Made by a program: the position numbers and the translations under genes. A stretch of 43,537 nt of DNA from Bacteroidales bacterium UBA4231. GTDB taxonomy: Bacteria > Bacteroidota > Bacteroidia > Bacteroidales > UBA932. Below, piece by piece: positions 29,812 through 38,605 of this stretch; within the stretch, counting starts at the first letter, position 1, and each line of letters opens with the position of its first letter. Under the pieces are notes generated by a model. The model saw only the letters and a list, made by a program, of their open reading frames with translations, made no database searches and was not told where the DNA came from. Location: assembly GCA_002396335.1 (NCBI GenBank), contig DGXN01000022.1, positions 1 through 43,537 of the forward strand, in the 5' to 3' direction.

Positions 29812-32800
29812 ATGAAACAAAAATTTGTGACCTTCATGCTGGCGCTCCTCGCCACTACGGCCCTGTTCGCACAGAACAAGGTCACCGGTACCGTCACGGA
29901 CGATATCGGCCCGGTCATCGGAGCCAGTGTCATGGAGAAGGGCACCTCCAACGGTGCCATCACAGACCTCGATGGAAACTACGTGATCACGGTGAAGCCC
30001 GGCGCGACACTCGTGTTCTCTTCCATCGGCTATGCAATGCAGGAAATCGTTGTGGGCAGCCAGTCTGTCATCAACGTGAAACTGTCTGAAGATGCCGAAT
30101 TCCTCGACGAAGTCGTCGTCGTGGGTTACGGTACTATGAAGAAGAGCGATGTGGCCGGCGCTTCCGTCTCCATGAAGGAAGACGCCATCAAGGGCTCCAT
30201 CATCACCAACCTGGACCAGTCCCTGCAGGGCCGTGCCGCCGGTGTCACCGCGGTACAGACCTCCGGTGCTCCGGGTTCCTCCTCCTCCATCCGCGTCCGT
30301 GGTCAAGCGACCATCAATGCAGGTGCAGAGCCTCTTTATGTGATTGATGGCGTTATCGTCCAGGTTACGGGCACCAGCGGTGCTTCCTTCGGTCTGGGTG
30401 ATTCCCTCGGCAACGGTGCCGTTTCCACCATTTCCCCGCTGTCTACCATCAACCCCTCCGATATCGTGTCGATGGAAATCCTGAAGGACGCCTCTGCAAC
30501 GGCCATCTACGGTGCCCAGGGTGCAAACGGCGTTATCCTCATCACCACCAAGCGCGGTAAGAGCGGAGACGCCAAATTCACCTATGACGGTATGGTCGCC
30601 ATCCAGCGCCAGACCAGCCGTATCGGCCTCCTGAATCTGCGGGAATTTGCGGAATACTACAACGACCTCGCGTCGGTAGGTCTGCTGGAAGCCAATAACT
30701 ACTATGCCGATCCTTCCGTCCTCGGCGTCGGTACCAACTGGCAGGACGCTATCTTCCGCACCGCCCTTCAGCATCAGCATCAGATCGGTGTCCAGGGTGG
30801 TACCGATAAGGTGAAATACTACCTGTCCGGTTCCTTCATGGATCAGCAGGGTACCATCATCGGTTCCGAGTTCTCCCGTTATTCCTTCCGTGCCAATATC
30901 GACGCGGCGCTGCGCGACTGGTGGAAGATCGGACTGAACGCTTCCTATTCCGCAACGGACGAAAGCCTGAAAAAAGCGGATTCGAGCGAAGGTATCATCA
31001 CCTATTCCCTGACGTCCCTTCCCAGCGCCCCTATTTATGACTTGGAAGGCAACTATGCCAACCTGCAGATGAAGAATTACAACATCATCAATCCGGTTGC
31101 CATGGCGCTGCTCAATGACCGTCTTCTGAAACGTCAGAATCTGACGGGGAATATCTTCTCCGATATCACGTTCCTGAAGCATTTCACCTGGCGTGCAGAA
31201 CTGGGTTTTGACATCGGCGCATCGAAGGCCGACACGTTCGACCCCACCATCAGCCTCGGTTCTTATAACATCGGCTCCAACAAGGCCCGTAACCAGAAGA
31301 ACAGCAATGCTTTCTGGCAGTTGAAGAACTATATCACCTATGCCAACACGTTCGGTAAGCACAGCATTACCGCGATGGTCGGCCAGGAAGCCTGGGAGAG
31401 CACCTATAATTATACGTCCGTATATGCCACGAACCTCCCTTCCAATGCTATCCACAATCCTGCAATGGGTTCGCTGAACAAGCAGATCGGACACGGCTTC
31501 GGCTCTTCCTCCATGGCTTCCTTCTTTACGCGTGAAACCTATAACTACGACAACCGCTATATCGGAACGTACACTTTCCGTTATGACGGCTCCTCGAATT
31601 TCGGTCCCCGTAACCGTTGGGCCGGGTTCCATTCCTTTGCTCTGGCCTGGCGTTTCACCAATGAGAAGTTCTTCCCGGACGCCCTGAAGGGCATCATTAC
31701 CGACGGTAAACTTCGTATCGGCTGGGGACAGACCGGTAACTCCAACATTTCCGGTTATCTGTGGGGATCAGCCATGAGTTCGATGGAAACGGGTCTTGGC
31801 GATTCTTACCGTATGGCCCGGTTCCCCAATACAGCCATTAAATGGGAAGCTCAGAATCAGTGGAACGTAGGTCTGGACCTGAGTTTCCTGGACAACAGGA
31901 TCAACTTTGTCGTGGACTGGTATGACAAGCGTTCCAACAACATGCTGATGGAACTTCAGATGCCCAGCTATATGGGAACCCAGGGCAATGACTCTTCCAA
32001 GTACGCTGCACCTTGGGGTAACTATGGCGCTATCCAGAACACGGGTTGGGAGTTTACTCTTACCGCTCATCCCATTGTCAACAAAGACTTTGAGTGGACG
32101 ACAGAGGCCCAGATTTCCTTCAACAGCAATAAACTGCTGGCCCTTGACGGAACGGCTGCCGCTGCTATCGTCGGCTATGGACAGTGGGACGACATTGTGA
32201 CCCGTTCCAATATCGGTGAACCTCTGTACAGTTTCTACGGATATGTGACGGACGGCGTTTATTCTTCTTTCGAAGATATCGTCAACAGCCCGCTTGCCAG
32301 TGAAAATGCTGCTGCCGCTCCTTCCATGCCGGATCCGAATGACCCTTCCAAACTGATTCCCTCCGATGATCCGCTGGCTTATAACCAGTACACGACCGTC
32401 TGGGTAGGCGATATCAAATACAAAGACCTCAATAATGACGGTGTCATCAACGAACTGGACCGTACGACTATTGGCTCCCCGATGCCTAAATTCACCTTCG
32501 GCTGGACCAATACCTTCCGTTACAAAGCTTTCGATTTGAGCATCTTCATCAATGGCACCTATGGCAATAAAGTCTACAATTACCTGAATATGAACACGGG
32601 TAATATGAAGAGCGCCTGGGCCAACCAGCCTACCTCCGTGCTGGAACGTACGAAACTTGCTGCCATCGATTCGGAGAAGACTTATGACGGTACCAATAAT
32701 CAGTGGGCCTGGTACAATGACATCAACAATGTCAAGATTGCCAATCCCGGTGCCAAACTTCCCCGTGCTACGCTCAATGACCCGAATGACAACGACCGGG

Positions 32801-33069
32801 TGAGCGACCGTTACATTGAAGACGGGTCGTATCTCCGTATCAAGAACATCACCTTGGGTTACACCCTGCCGAAAGCCTGGGCCCAGAAGGTGAAGATGGA
32901 GAATGTCCGGGCTTATGTCAATATACAGAACTTGTACACCTTCACCAAGTACACCGGTTATGATCCGGAAATTGGTGCCAGCACGACCTCCATCAACGTG
33001 ATGGGTCTGGATAACGGCCGTTATCCTTCTCCTACGGTGTATTCGTTCGGTATGAGTATTACCTTTTAA
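29812..33069 (+). CDS. SusC-like TonB-dependent outer-membrane transporter
   Basis: A 1085-residue transporter for oligosaccharides across the outer membrane. After a signal peptide (residues 1-20, ending LFAQ) comes a carboxypeptidase-regulatory-like domain (about 22-100, with DLDGNYVITVKPGATLVFSS). The SusC TonB-box region DEVVVVGYGTMKKSDVAGA follows, then the plug (QGRAAGVTAVQTSGAPGSS, LYVIDGVIV, DPSDI-like INPSDIVSMEILKDASATAI) and a long barrel ending in aromatic GMSITF. Everything expected of the family is present. It partners with the SusD protein 18 bp downstream. Given its neighbours the cargo is manno- or glucomanno-oligosaccharides. Confidence 0.97.
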   Translation: MKQKFVTFMLALLATTALFAQNKVTGTVTDDIGPVIGASVMEKGTSNGAITDLDGNYVITVKPGATLVFSSIGYAMQEIVVGSQSVINVKLSEDAEFLDEVVVVGYGTMKKSDVAGASVSMKEDAIKGSIITNLDQSLQGRAAGVTAVQTSGAPGSSSSIRVRGQATINAGAEPLYVIDGVIVQVTGTSGASFGLGDSLGNGAVSTISPLSTINPSDIVSMEILKDASATAIYGAQGANGVILITTKRGKSGDAKFTYDGMVAIQRQTSRIGLLNLREFAEYYNDLASVGLLEANNYYADPSVLGVGTNWQDAIFRTALQHQHQIGVQGGTDKVKYYLSGSFMDQQGTIIGSEFSRYSFRANIDAALRDWWKIGLNASYSATDESLKKADSSEGIITYSLTSLPSAPIYDLEGNYANLQMKNYNIINPVAMALLNDRLLKRQNLTGNIFSDITFLKHFTWRAELGFDIGASKADTFDPTISLGSYNIGSNKARNQKNSNAFWQLKNYITYANTFGKHSITAMVGQEAWESTYNYTSVYATNLPSNAIHNPAMGSLNKQIGHGFGSSSMASFFTRETYNYDNRYIGTYTFRYDGSSNFGPRNRWAGFHSFALAWRFTNEKFFPDALKGIITDGKLRIGWGQTGNSNISGYLWGSAMSSMETGLGDSYRMARFPNTAIKWEAQNQWNVGLDLSFLDNRINFVVDWYDKRSNNMLMELQMPSYMGTQGNDSSKYAAPWGNYGAIQNTGWEFTLTAHPIVNKDFEWTTEAQISFNSNKLLALDGTAAAAIVGYGQWDDIVTRSNIGEPLYSFYGYVTDGVYSSFEDIVNSPLASENAAAAPSMPDPNDPSKLIPSDDPLAYNQYTTVWVGDIKYKDLNNDGVINELDRTTIGSPMPKFTFGWTNTFRYKAFDLSIFINGTYGNKVYNYLNMNTGNMKSAWANQPTSVLERTKLAAIDSEKTYDGTNNQWAWYNDINNVKIANPGAKLPRATLNDPNDNDRVSDRYIEDGSYLRIKNITLGYTLPKAWAQKVKMENVRAYVNIQNLYTFTKYTGYDPEIGASTTSINVMGLDNGRYPSPTVYSFGMSITF

Positions 33070-33087
33070 TTCGTGGAGATGACTGTT

Positions 33088-34827
33088 ATGAAAAAAGCAT
33101 TATATTTTTCCCTCTCCGTGTTACTGATGGTAAGCCTCACAGCCTGTGAGAAATTCCTGACCCGTCCGGTTGAAGACGGAGACAGCGAATCCAGCTATTA
33201 TCAGAACGACGCCCAGTGTATTGCCGGTGTCAACTACCTGTACAATTCTCCCTGGTATGACATTATGCGAGGGTTTATGAATGTGGGTGAAAAACTCTCC
33301 GGTAACTATTATGCCGGCAGTGATGGCTATGTGCAGTTCAATGTCAGCGCTTCGGACAAGAATCTGCTGAATATGTCCCGTTCACTGTGGGCCATTAATT
33401 CCAATTGCTCTGCTCTGTATAACCGTCTGCAGACGGCAAACTGCTCCGAAGAAGTCCGCAACCAGTGCATGGGCGAAGTCCTGACCTGGAAAGCCTATGC
33501 CTATTTTACCATTATCCGTACTTTCGGTGACGCCCCGCTGATTCACGATGTCGCCGCCGAGATGGGAACCGGGAATTACAATAGCATCAATAAAGTGAAA
33601 AAGGAGGATCTCTACGAGTATGTCGTGCTCCTACTTGAAAAAGCGATGTCCCTTCTTCCCAAGAAAGTGGCGAATATGGACGGCCGTATCGATTATTATA
33701 GCGCCGAGGCTCTCCTTGCCAAAGTGTATCTGACAAAGGCCGGTGTGACCGGGACCCTGTCCCAGGCCGACCTGGACAATGCTGCCAAGTATTCCCTGGA
33801 CGTCATCAAGAATTCCGGCCGCGAACTGATGCCCGTCTACAGTGATATTTTCCGTGGCTCCAACAATAAGAATATCGAGGCCCTGATTTCCTGGCACTGG
33901 ATTGTCGGCTCACATTGGACGAGCCAGAATACGTTCCAGAGCGACCTGGGAATGGAAGGCTTCTGCGAAGTCGGAAATGTCTGGGGCAGTTGGGCAGGCC
34001 CCTCCATCGCATTGCAGGATGCTTTCGGCGTTCTGGCAACAGATAATCCTGCATCCCGTCCCGGTGATGTTGATGTTCGCCGTAAAGCTACCTATATGCT
34101 GGCCGGAGATACCTATTCTTATTTCTGGAGAGACAAGGGTGGCTTTGATTACCTCCGTTTCATCTATGACCCGACCTACTGGCCCGGCAATCTGGGAGCG
34201 AACAGCTCCGGCGGTACGGTAAAAAGCCCCACCGGCGCAGCCTGCGTAAAACATCTTTACGGTGACACGGCAGACCACCTTGCCGAATGCGGTCATGCCG
34301 ATGACCGTATGGCCTACAGCGTGTCCACTCATATCCTTCGTCTGGCGGATGTCTACCTGATCTATGCCGAGTCCAAGTGCAAAGGTCCCGGTACTTCCAC
34401 CACGGATGCCGACGCTCTGGAAGCTTTCTATCAGGTCCGTCATCGCGGCCGTTCCAATTACAACAAGCCCTCTTCCATTACTTGGGAAGATGTCTGGAAA
34501 GAAAGAAACCTGGAACTGGCCATGGAAGGTGACCGCTGGTATGACTACGTACGCCGTTCCTATTATGACATGACCGGCGCCATTTCAGAACTGAAGGCTC
34601 AGCGCAGGAATAGGTGGAATGGCGATCTTGACGCCGTCTATAAAGCTTATTATGAAGGTGGTGTCTGGGATGCTTCAGGTATTACATACGATACGGCGGA
34701 CGCCTCCGCTTCCAATGTGACAGAGGCTACATTCAGTGTTCCTTACCCTTCCGAAGACGTGGTTTACAATCCGCTTCTGCTGGAAGAAGCTATCCATGTG
34801 GATGTCCGCGAAACGATTAACCTGTAA
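33088..34827 (+). CDS. SusD-like surface glycan-binding lipoprotein
   Basis: A 579-residue lipoprotein (lipobox SLTAC) that caps the SusC transporter and binds oligosaccharide at the cell surface. The helical SusD/RagB fold is recognisable from the N-terminal CEKFLTRPVEDGDSESSYYQ, the TPR-like QCMGEVLTWKAYAYFTIIRT, and the C-terminal ADVYLIYAESKCKG, EDVWKERNLELAMEGDRWYD and VRRSY motifs. The start at 33088 gives an ideal lipoprotein signal; the ATG at 33079 three codons earlier is possible. The spacing to susC is 18 bp. It is slightly longer than the usual 500-550 residues. Confidence 0.96.
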   Translation: MKKALYFSLSVLLMVSLTACEKFLTRPVEDGDSESSYYQNDAQCIAGVNYLYNSPWYDIMRGFMNVGEKLSGNYYAGSDGYVQFNVSASDKNLLNMSRSLWAINSNCSALYNRLQTANCSEEVRNQCMGEVLTWKAYAYFTIIRTFGDAPLIHDVAAEMGTGNYNSINKVKKEDLYEYVVLLLEKAMSLLPKKVANMDGRIDYYSAEALLAKVYLTKAGVTGTLSQADLDNAAKYSLDVIKNSGRELMPVYSDIFRGSNNKNIEALISWHWIVGSHWTSQNTFQSDLGMEGFCEVGNVWGSWAGPSIALQDAFGVLATDNPASRPGDVDVRRKATYMLAGDTYSYFWRDKGGFDYLRFIYDPTYWPGNLGANSSGGTVKSPTGAACVKHLYGDTADHLAECGHADDRMAYSVSTHILRLADVYLIYAESKCKGPGTSTTDADALEAFYQVRHRGRSNYNKPSSITWEDVWKERNLELAMEGDRWYDYVRRSYYDMTGAISELKAQRRNRWNGDLDAVYKAYYEGGVWDASGITYDTADASASNVTEATFSVPYPSEDVVYNPLLLEEAIHVDVRETINL

Positions 34828-34839
34828 ACGAGACGGAAC

Positions 34840-36183
34840 ATGAAAACTCAAATTACAAAGTTAGGCCTGTGGGCCCTGTTCGCATTGGCTTTGGCTGTGG
34901 CTGCAGTCTCTTGCGAGGATGAGCCTTACAAGTACAAAGTGGCAGACGGAAAGCCTGTCATCTATATGATTCGTCCTGCAGGAAACGCGCAGGACACGCT
35001 GATCACCAGCTCGTATATGGAGCAGTCTCTCTGCATTGTCGGTGACAATCTCAGGAGTGTTGTGGAAATGTACTTCAACGACGTTCCCGCTGTGCTGAAT
35101 AACAGCTATATGACGGATCATACGATCTTGGTGGATGTCCCCGGAACGATCCCGGGAGAGGTTTCCAACACGATTTATTTCATCAACAGCCAGAAAGACA
35201 CGGTCAAGTATGACTTCCAGGTCCTGGTTCCCGGGCCCAGCCTGCTGTCCATGTCCAATGAATATCAGCAGGCCGGTGAAGAGGCCGTCCTCGTCGGTGA
35301 TTATTTCATCGATGATCCCAATGTTCCGCTGACGGTTACCTTCTCAGGCAACAAAGAGGCAGAGATCAAGAGTTTCACCAAGAACTCCATTACCGTGGTT
35401 GTTCCGGATGGGGCAGAAGAAGGTCCTGTAACGATATCTACAGTTTATGGAACTGTATCTTCTGTATTCCATTATATGGATAACCGTGGCATTCTGTTCG
35501 ACTTTGATACCGATCCACGCAGAAAGGCTCATGGCTGGCACAATGACCATATGGACCTTATTACCGACGAGACTTCTCTTTCCGGGAATTATCTCCGCAT
35601 TGGTAATGGCTCCGTGACCATGTCTGAAGCCGGTGGCTGGGATGACTCGAACTTTTCTTTCGAGTATTGGCCCGGTGACTGGACCGACCCCGTCAGCTAT
35701 AATGACAGCCCGCTTCTGACAGACTATGCCGATTTCTCGGACTGGGAGAATATGTCAATGAAGTTTGAACTCAATATCCCTGCTTCGAACCCCTGGTCTG
35801 CCGGAGCCATGCAGATTATCCCTGCCGGCTTGGACAAGATCAGCGGAAGCGGCGCAGGTGTGGACATCTATGGAAATACTTGTGCCGGTGCGAACAACAC
35901 GTTCTTTAAACTGGAAAAAGAGGGCGGTCTGAATGTCCCCCGTGCGCTCTATCAGCCTTGGGCTGCCCAGGCCGACGGCATGTTCCATACAGACGGCAAG
36001 TGGATTACGGTAACCATCCCCTTCTCCACGTTCATCTATGGATTCGACGGTACTGAATCGTCCCTCTCCTTGTCTGAAAAAGAATTCACCTCTCTTACGA
36101 TCTTTGTCGTCGGCGGCCCTGAAGGGGTTGAGTGCAATCCGATCATTAAACTGGACAACATCCGTGCAGTCCCTAATAAATAG
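34840..36183 (+). CDS. Surface glycan-binding protein with IPT/TIG domains
   Basis: A 447-residue lipoprotein (lipobox AAVSC). Two IPT/TIG immunoglobulin-like domains come first (about residues 30-125 and 128-210, with AVLVGDYFIDDPNVPLTVTF). A C-terminal beta-sandwich follows (about 215-447) of the type found in SGBP-B proteins of Bacteroides PULs, starting FDFDTDPRRKAHGWHND. Aromatic-rich stretches such as NFSFEYWPGDWTDPVSYND are likely sugar contacts. Such proteins sit right after SusD and capture polysaccharide at the surface. The order here, 12 bp after susD, is the classic one. The ligand is inferred to be mannan from context. Confidence 0.85.
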   Translation: MKTQITKLGLWALFALALAVAAVSCEDEPYKYKVADGKPVIYMIRPAGNAQDTLITSSYMEQSLCIVGDNLRSVVEMYFNDVPAVLNNSYMTDHTILVDVPGTIPGEVSNTIYFINSQKDTVKYDFQVLVPGPSLLSMSNEYQQAGEEAVLVGDYFIDDPNVPLTVTFSGNKEAEIKSFTKNSITVVVPDGAEEGPVTISTVYGTVSSVFHYMDNRGILFDFDTDPRRKAHGWHNDHMDLITDETSLSGNYLRIGNGSVTMSEAGGWDDSNFSFEYWPGDWTDPVSYNDSPLLTDYADFSDWENMSMKFELNIPASNPWSAGAMQIIPAGLDKISGSGAGVDIYGNTCAGANNTFFKLEKEGGLNVPRALYQPWAAQADGMFHTDGKWITVTIPFSTFIYGFDGTESSLSLSEKEFTSLTIFVVGGPEGVECNPIIKLDNIRAVPNK

Positions 36184-36189
36184 TTGATT

Positions 36190-38520
36190 ATGAAAAAGAT
36201 ATTTAACATATTGACCATTGTTGCGGGTGCTGCTCTGCTGGTCCTCTCCTGCGGGAAAAAGGAACTGGACACCAATCAGTTCCCCGCTACTTCCGAAGTG
36301 GTGCTTAAATCGTATGGCCCCCGTCCCGTCGTCCGCGGCGGTGTCCTCCGCTTCGTCGGTATGAATCTGGACCAGGTGGCCTCCGTCACCATCCCGGGCT
36401 GTGAGCCTATCACGGACATCGAGGTCATCACTTCCGGTGTACCCAGTGAGATCCATGTTACTGTTCCCAAAGAAGAGGCCGAAGTAGGTACCGTCATCCT
36501 GACCACCAAGGCCGGGAAGACCATTGAGACCGCGACTCCGCTCTCCTATATTGAGACCATCGTCCTTGACAAAATCACTCCCGAAGAAGCCTATCCGGGC
36601 GAAGTGATCACCATTGAAGGTGATTATCTTCAGTTCATCCATGAGGTGATTTTCCCGAACAAGGTTTATGTCAGCGAGAAGGACTTTGTCAGCCAGGACC
36701 GTTATTCCATCAAAGTGACCGTTCCCGAGGAGGCCAGTTCCGGCCGACTGGGAATCGGCACCGTTGACGAAACGGTTGAGAAGGACGAGGACGTGCTCTC
36801 CGCTCTGAACGTATTGGAAGCTCCCTTCGTGGTAAAGACTGCTGTAGGAACCGTCAGCGGCGAATACAAAGCCGGCGAGACCATCACCATCAGCGGTACC
36901 AAGCTTTCCTTGGTAAAGAGCCTTGAACTGGAAGGCGCCACGGTGACAGACTTCACCGCGACGGATTCCAAGATTACCTTCACCCTGCCTGCGGAAGCCG
37001 CTGACGGAGATGTCATCATGGTAATGGCTTCCGGCGTGGGAGTCAATGCCGGCAGCATCACCACCAAAGTCCCGACGGAACTTGTCGCCGATCCTGCAAC
37101 GATTAAGAATGGAGGTGTACTCACAGTCACAGGTAAAGATATCGACCTCGTGACCGGTGTCGAACTGCCGAATGCCGGCTGGGTAGATTTCACCAACGAC
37201 GGTAAGATTACCTTCACGGTTCCTGAGGCTGCCCAGGCGGGCGACGTTACCCTGCATCTTGCCAATGGCAAGTCCGTAACGGTGGCTTATGCACTTGTCG
37301 AGCCTGCCATTACCGGCTTCAGCGCCAATCCTGCCTCCGCCGGATCTGATGTGACCATTAACGGTACAAATCTGGATCTTGTGAAGTCCGTCACCTTCGG
37401 CGGTGGTATTACCGTTGATGTGACTGCCACAGAAACCGCAATAACTGTAGCAGTACCGACGGCTGCGGAAACGGGTGAACTGACCCTGAATCTGAAGAAT
37501 GGTGCAAGCGTCGAGGGACTGGAACTGGCCATCGACAAGCCGGCAGGGGCCTATATTGCGGCTCTGCCCGTCGACCCTATCAACGCCGGTGAAATGCTTA
37601 TCATTGACATTGAGAATGCCGGCCACCTGACCGGTGTCCAGTTTGACGGCACCGATGTGACCTATATTCTCAACGGAAGCACATTGTATGTGCAGATTCC
37701 TTTGGAATCCAAGGCCGATACCGCCATTACACTTGTTTCCGACAACGGCTCCGTGACCTATAATCTCGCGGTCATTCCCGCAACGTCGATGACGAAGGTG
37801 GTATTCGTAGGACCGATCTCCATCGACTGGGGCGACAACCGCGTGTACATTGAAGATGCAATGATGGATGGTGTTCCTGATAATGCCGTCATGCACATTG
37901 AGTTCACGCAGCACGAAGCCTGGGGTCAGGTACAGATCAACTATGCCGACTGGAGTCAGATTCCGTTTGCCGGAACTGCGGACGGTTATATCAAGACCGA
38001 TACGGTCAATGACAAGAGCGTCACTGAGATTGATCTGCCTCTCACTGCTGAAATCCTTGCCAATATTAAGCAGAAGTCACAGGAAAAGAATGAGGGACAC
38101 AGCATCATTATCCAAGGTTCTGACTGGACCATCAATAAGATTTCCTTCAACTGGGAAATTTCGCTGGAGAAAGACCTTGCTGAGTTTGTGAAGAACACGG
38201 GTGGTACTCCAATCACCTATCCTTACACGCTCACATGGGGTGACGACGGCCGATTTGTCCTTCCCCAAAGCCTGCTGCTTGATGAACTGAAAGTAAAGAA
38301 GGGATCCAAGTTCTTGGTTTACAAAGATAAGTCGGTTACAGGCCAGGTGCAAATCAACAATTCCTCCTGGGCGGATATATGTTATTTGACAGACTGGAAT
38401 GCTGAGTTTGAAGTGCTTGAGAAAGAGTTCGACGACACGATTATGGAGGCCGTCAACAACGGTGGCCTGGTAATCCAAGGCGCGCTCTCCGGTATCACTA
38501 AGATTGCCATTCTGCCTTAA
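36190..38520 (+). CDS. IPT-repeat lipoprotein with duplicated C-terminal domain
   Basis: A 776-residue lipoprotein (lipobox LVLSC). Six IPT/TIG-like repeats start near residues 50, 136, 229, 307, 384 and 467, each with a form of AGxxVTIxGTNLDLVKSVTF. They would make a long stalk. The C-terminus is a tandem duplication, about 541-655 and 676-776. Both copies share a WGDD/N start, the motif GQVQIN followed by a conserved Trp six residues into the match, and an ending of the form IQGxxxxITKI. I know no family name for this module. Its aromatic and Gly/Asn-rich pattern suggests carbohydrate binding. The start ATG at 36190 is preferred to an upstream TTG. It lies 6 bp after the SGBP gene. Confidence 0.75.
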   Translation: MKKIFNILTIVAGAALLVLSCGKKELDTNQFPATSEVVLKSYGPRPVVRGGVLRFVGMNLDQVASVTIPGCEPITDIEVITSGVPSEIHVTVPKEEAEVGTVILTTKAGKTIETATPLSYIETIVLDKITPEEAYPGEVITIEGDYLQFIHEVIFPNKVYVSEKDFVSQDRYSIKVTVPEEASSGRLGIGTVDETVEKDEDVLSALNVLEAPFVVKTAVGTVSGEYKAGETITISGTKLSLVKSLELEGATVTDFTATDSKITFTLPAEAADGDVIMVMASGVGVNAGSITTKVPTELVADPATIKNGGVLTVTGKDIDLVTGVELPNAGWVDFTNDGKITFTVPEAAQAGDVTLHLANGKSVTVAYALVEPAITGFSANPASAGSDVTINGTNLDLVKSVTFGGGITVDVTATETAITVAVPTAAETGELTLNLKNGASVEGLELAIDKPAGAYIAALPVDPINAGEMLIIDIENAGHLTGVQFDGTDVTYILNGSTLYVQIPLESKADTAITLVSDNGSVTYNLAVIPATSMTKVVFVGPISIDWGDNRVYIEDAMMDGVPDNAVMHIEFTQHEAWGQVQINYADWSQIPFAGTADGYIKTDTVNDKSVTEIDLPLTAEILANIKQKSQEKNEGHSIIIQGSDWTINKISFNWEISLEKDLAEFVKNTGGTPITYPYTLTWGDDGRFVLPQSLLLDELKVKKGSKFLVYKDKSVTGQVQINNSSWADICYLTDWNAEFEVLEKEFDDTIMEAVNNGGLVIQGALSGITKIAILP

Positions 38521-38534
38521 AGGCTGTGTTTTTT

Positions 38535-38566
38535 AATCCGGAGGGGGCCGACCCTCCCTCCGGGTT
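38535..38566 (+). repeat. Intercistronic hairpin in the mannan operon
   Basis: CCGGAGGG at 38538-38545 pairs with CCCTCCGG at 38556-38563, extended by three weaker pairs outside. It follows the IPT-protein stop by 15 bp and precedes a dispersed repeat and GH26. No T-tract follows it, so it may stabilise the upstream mRNA rather than end transcription. Confidence 0.6.
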
Positions 38567-38572
38567 CCATTC

Positions 38573-38599
38573 TGTCATTCTGAACGTAGTGAAGAATCT
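38573..38599. repeat. Dispersed 27-bp repeat, second copy
   Basis: Begins TGTCATTCTGAACGTAGTGA and ends AGAATCT; 24 of 27 bases match 26950-26976 in the rlmH leader. It ends 6 bp before the GH26 start codon, so it forms the ribosome-entry region of that gene. Confidence 0.85.
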
Positions 38600-38605
38600 G
38601 TATTT

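Noticed and set aside
34840..36183. SusE/SusF-type starch-binding protein
   Set aside because: The domain order (IPT then an SGBP-B-like sandwich) and the mannan neighbours fit a PUL-specific glycan-binding protein better.
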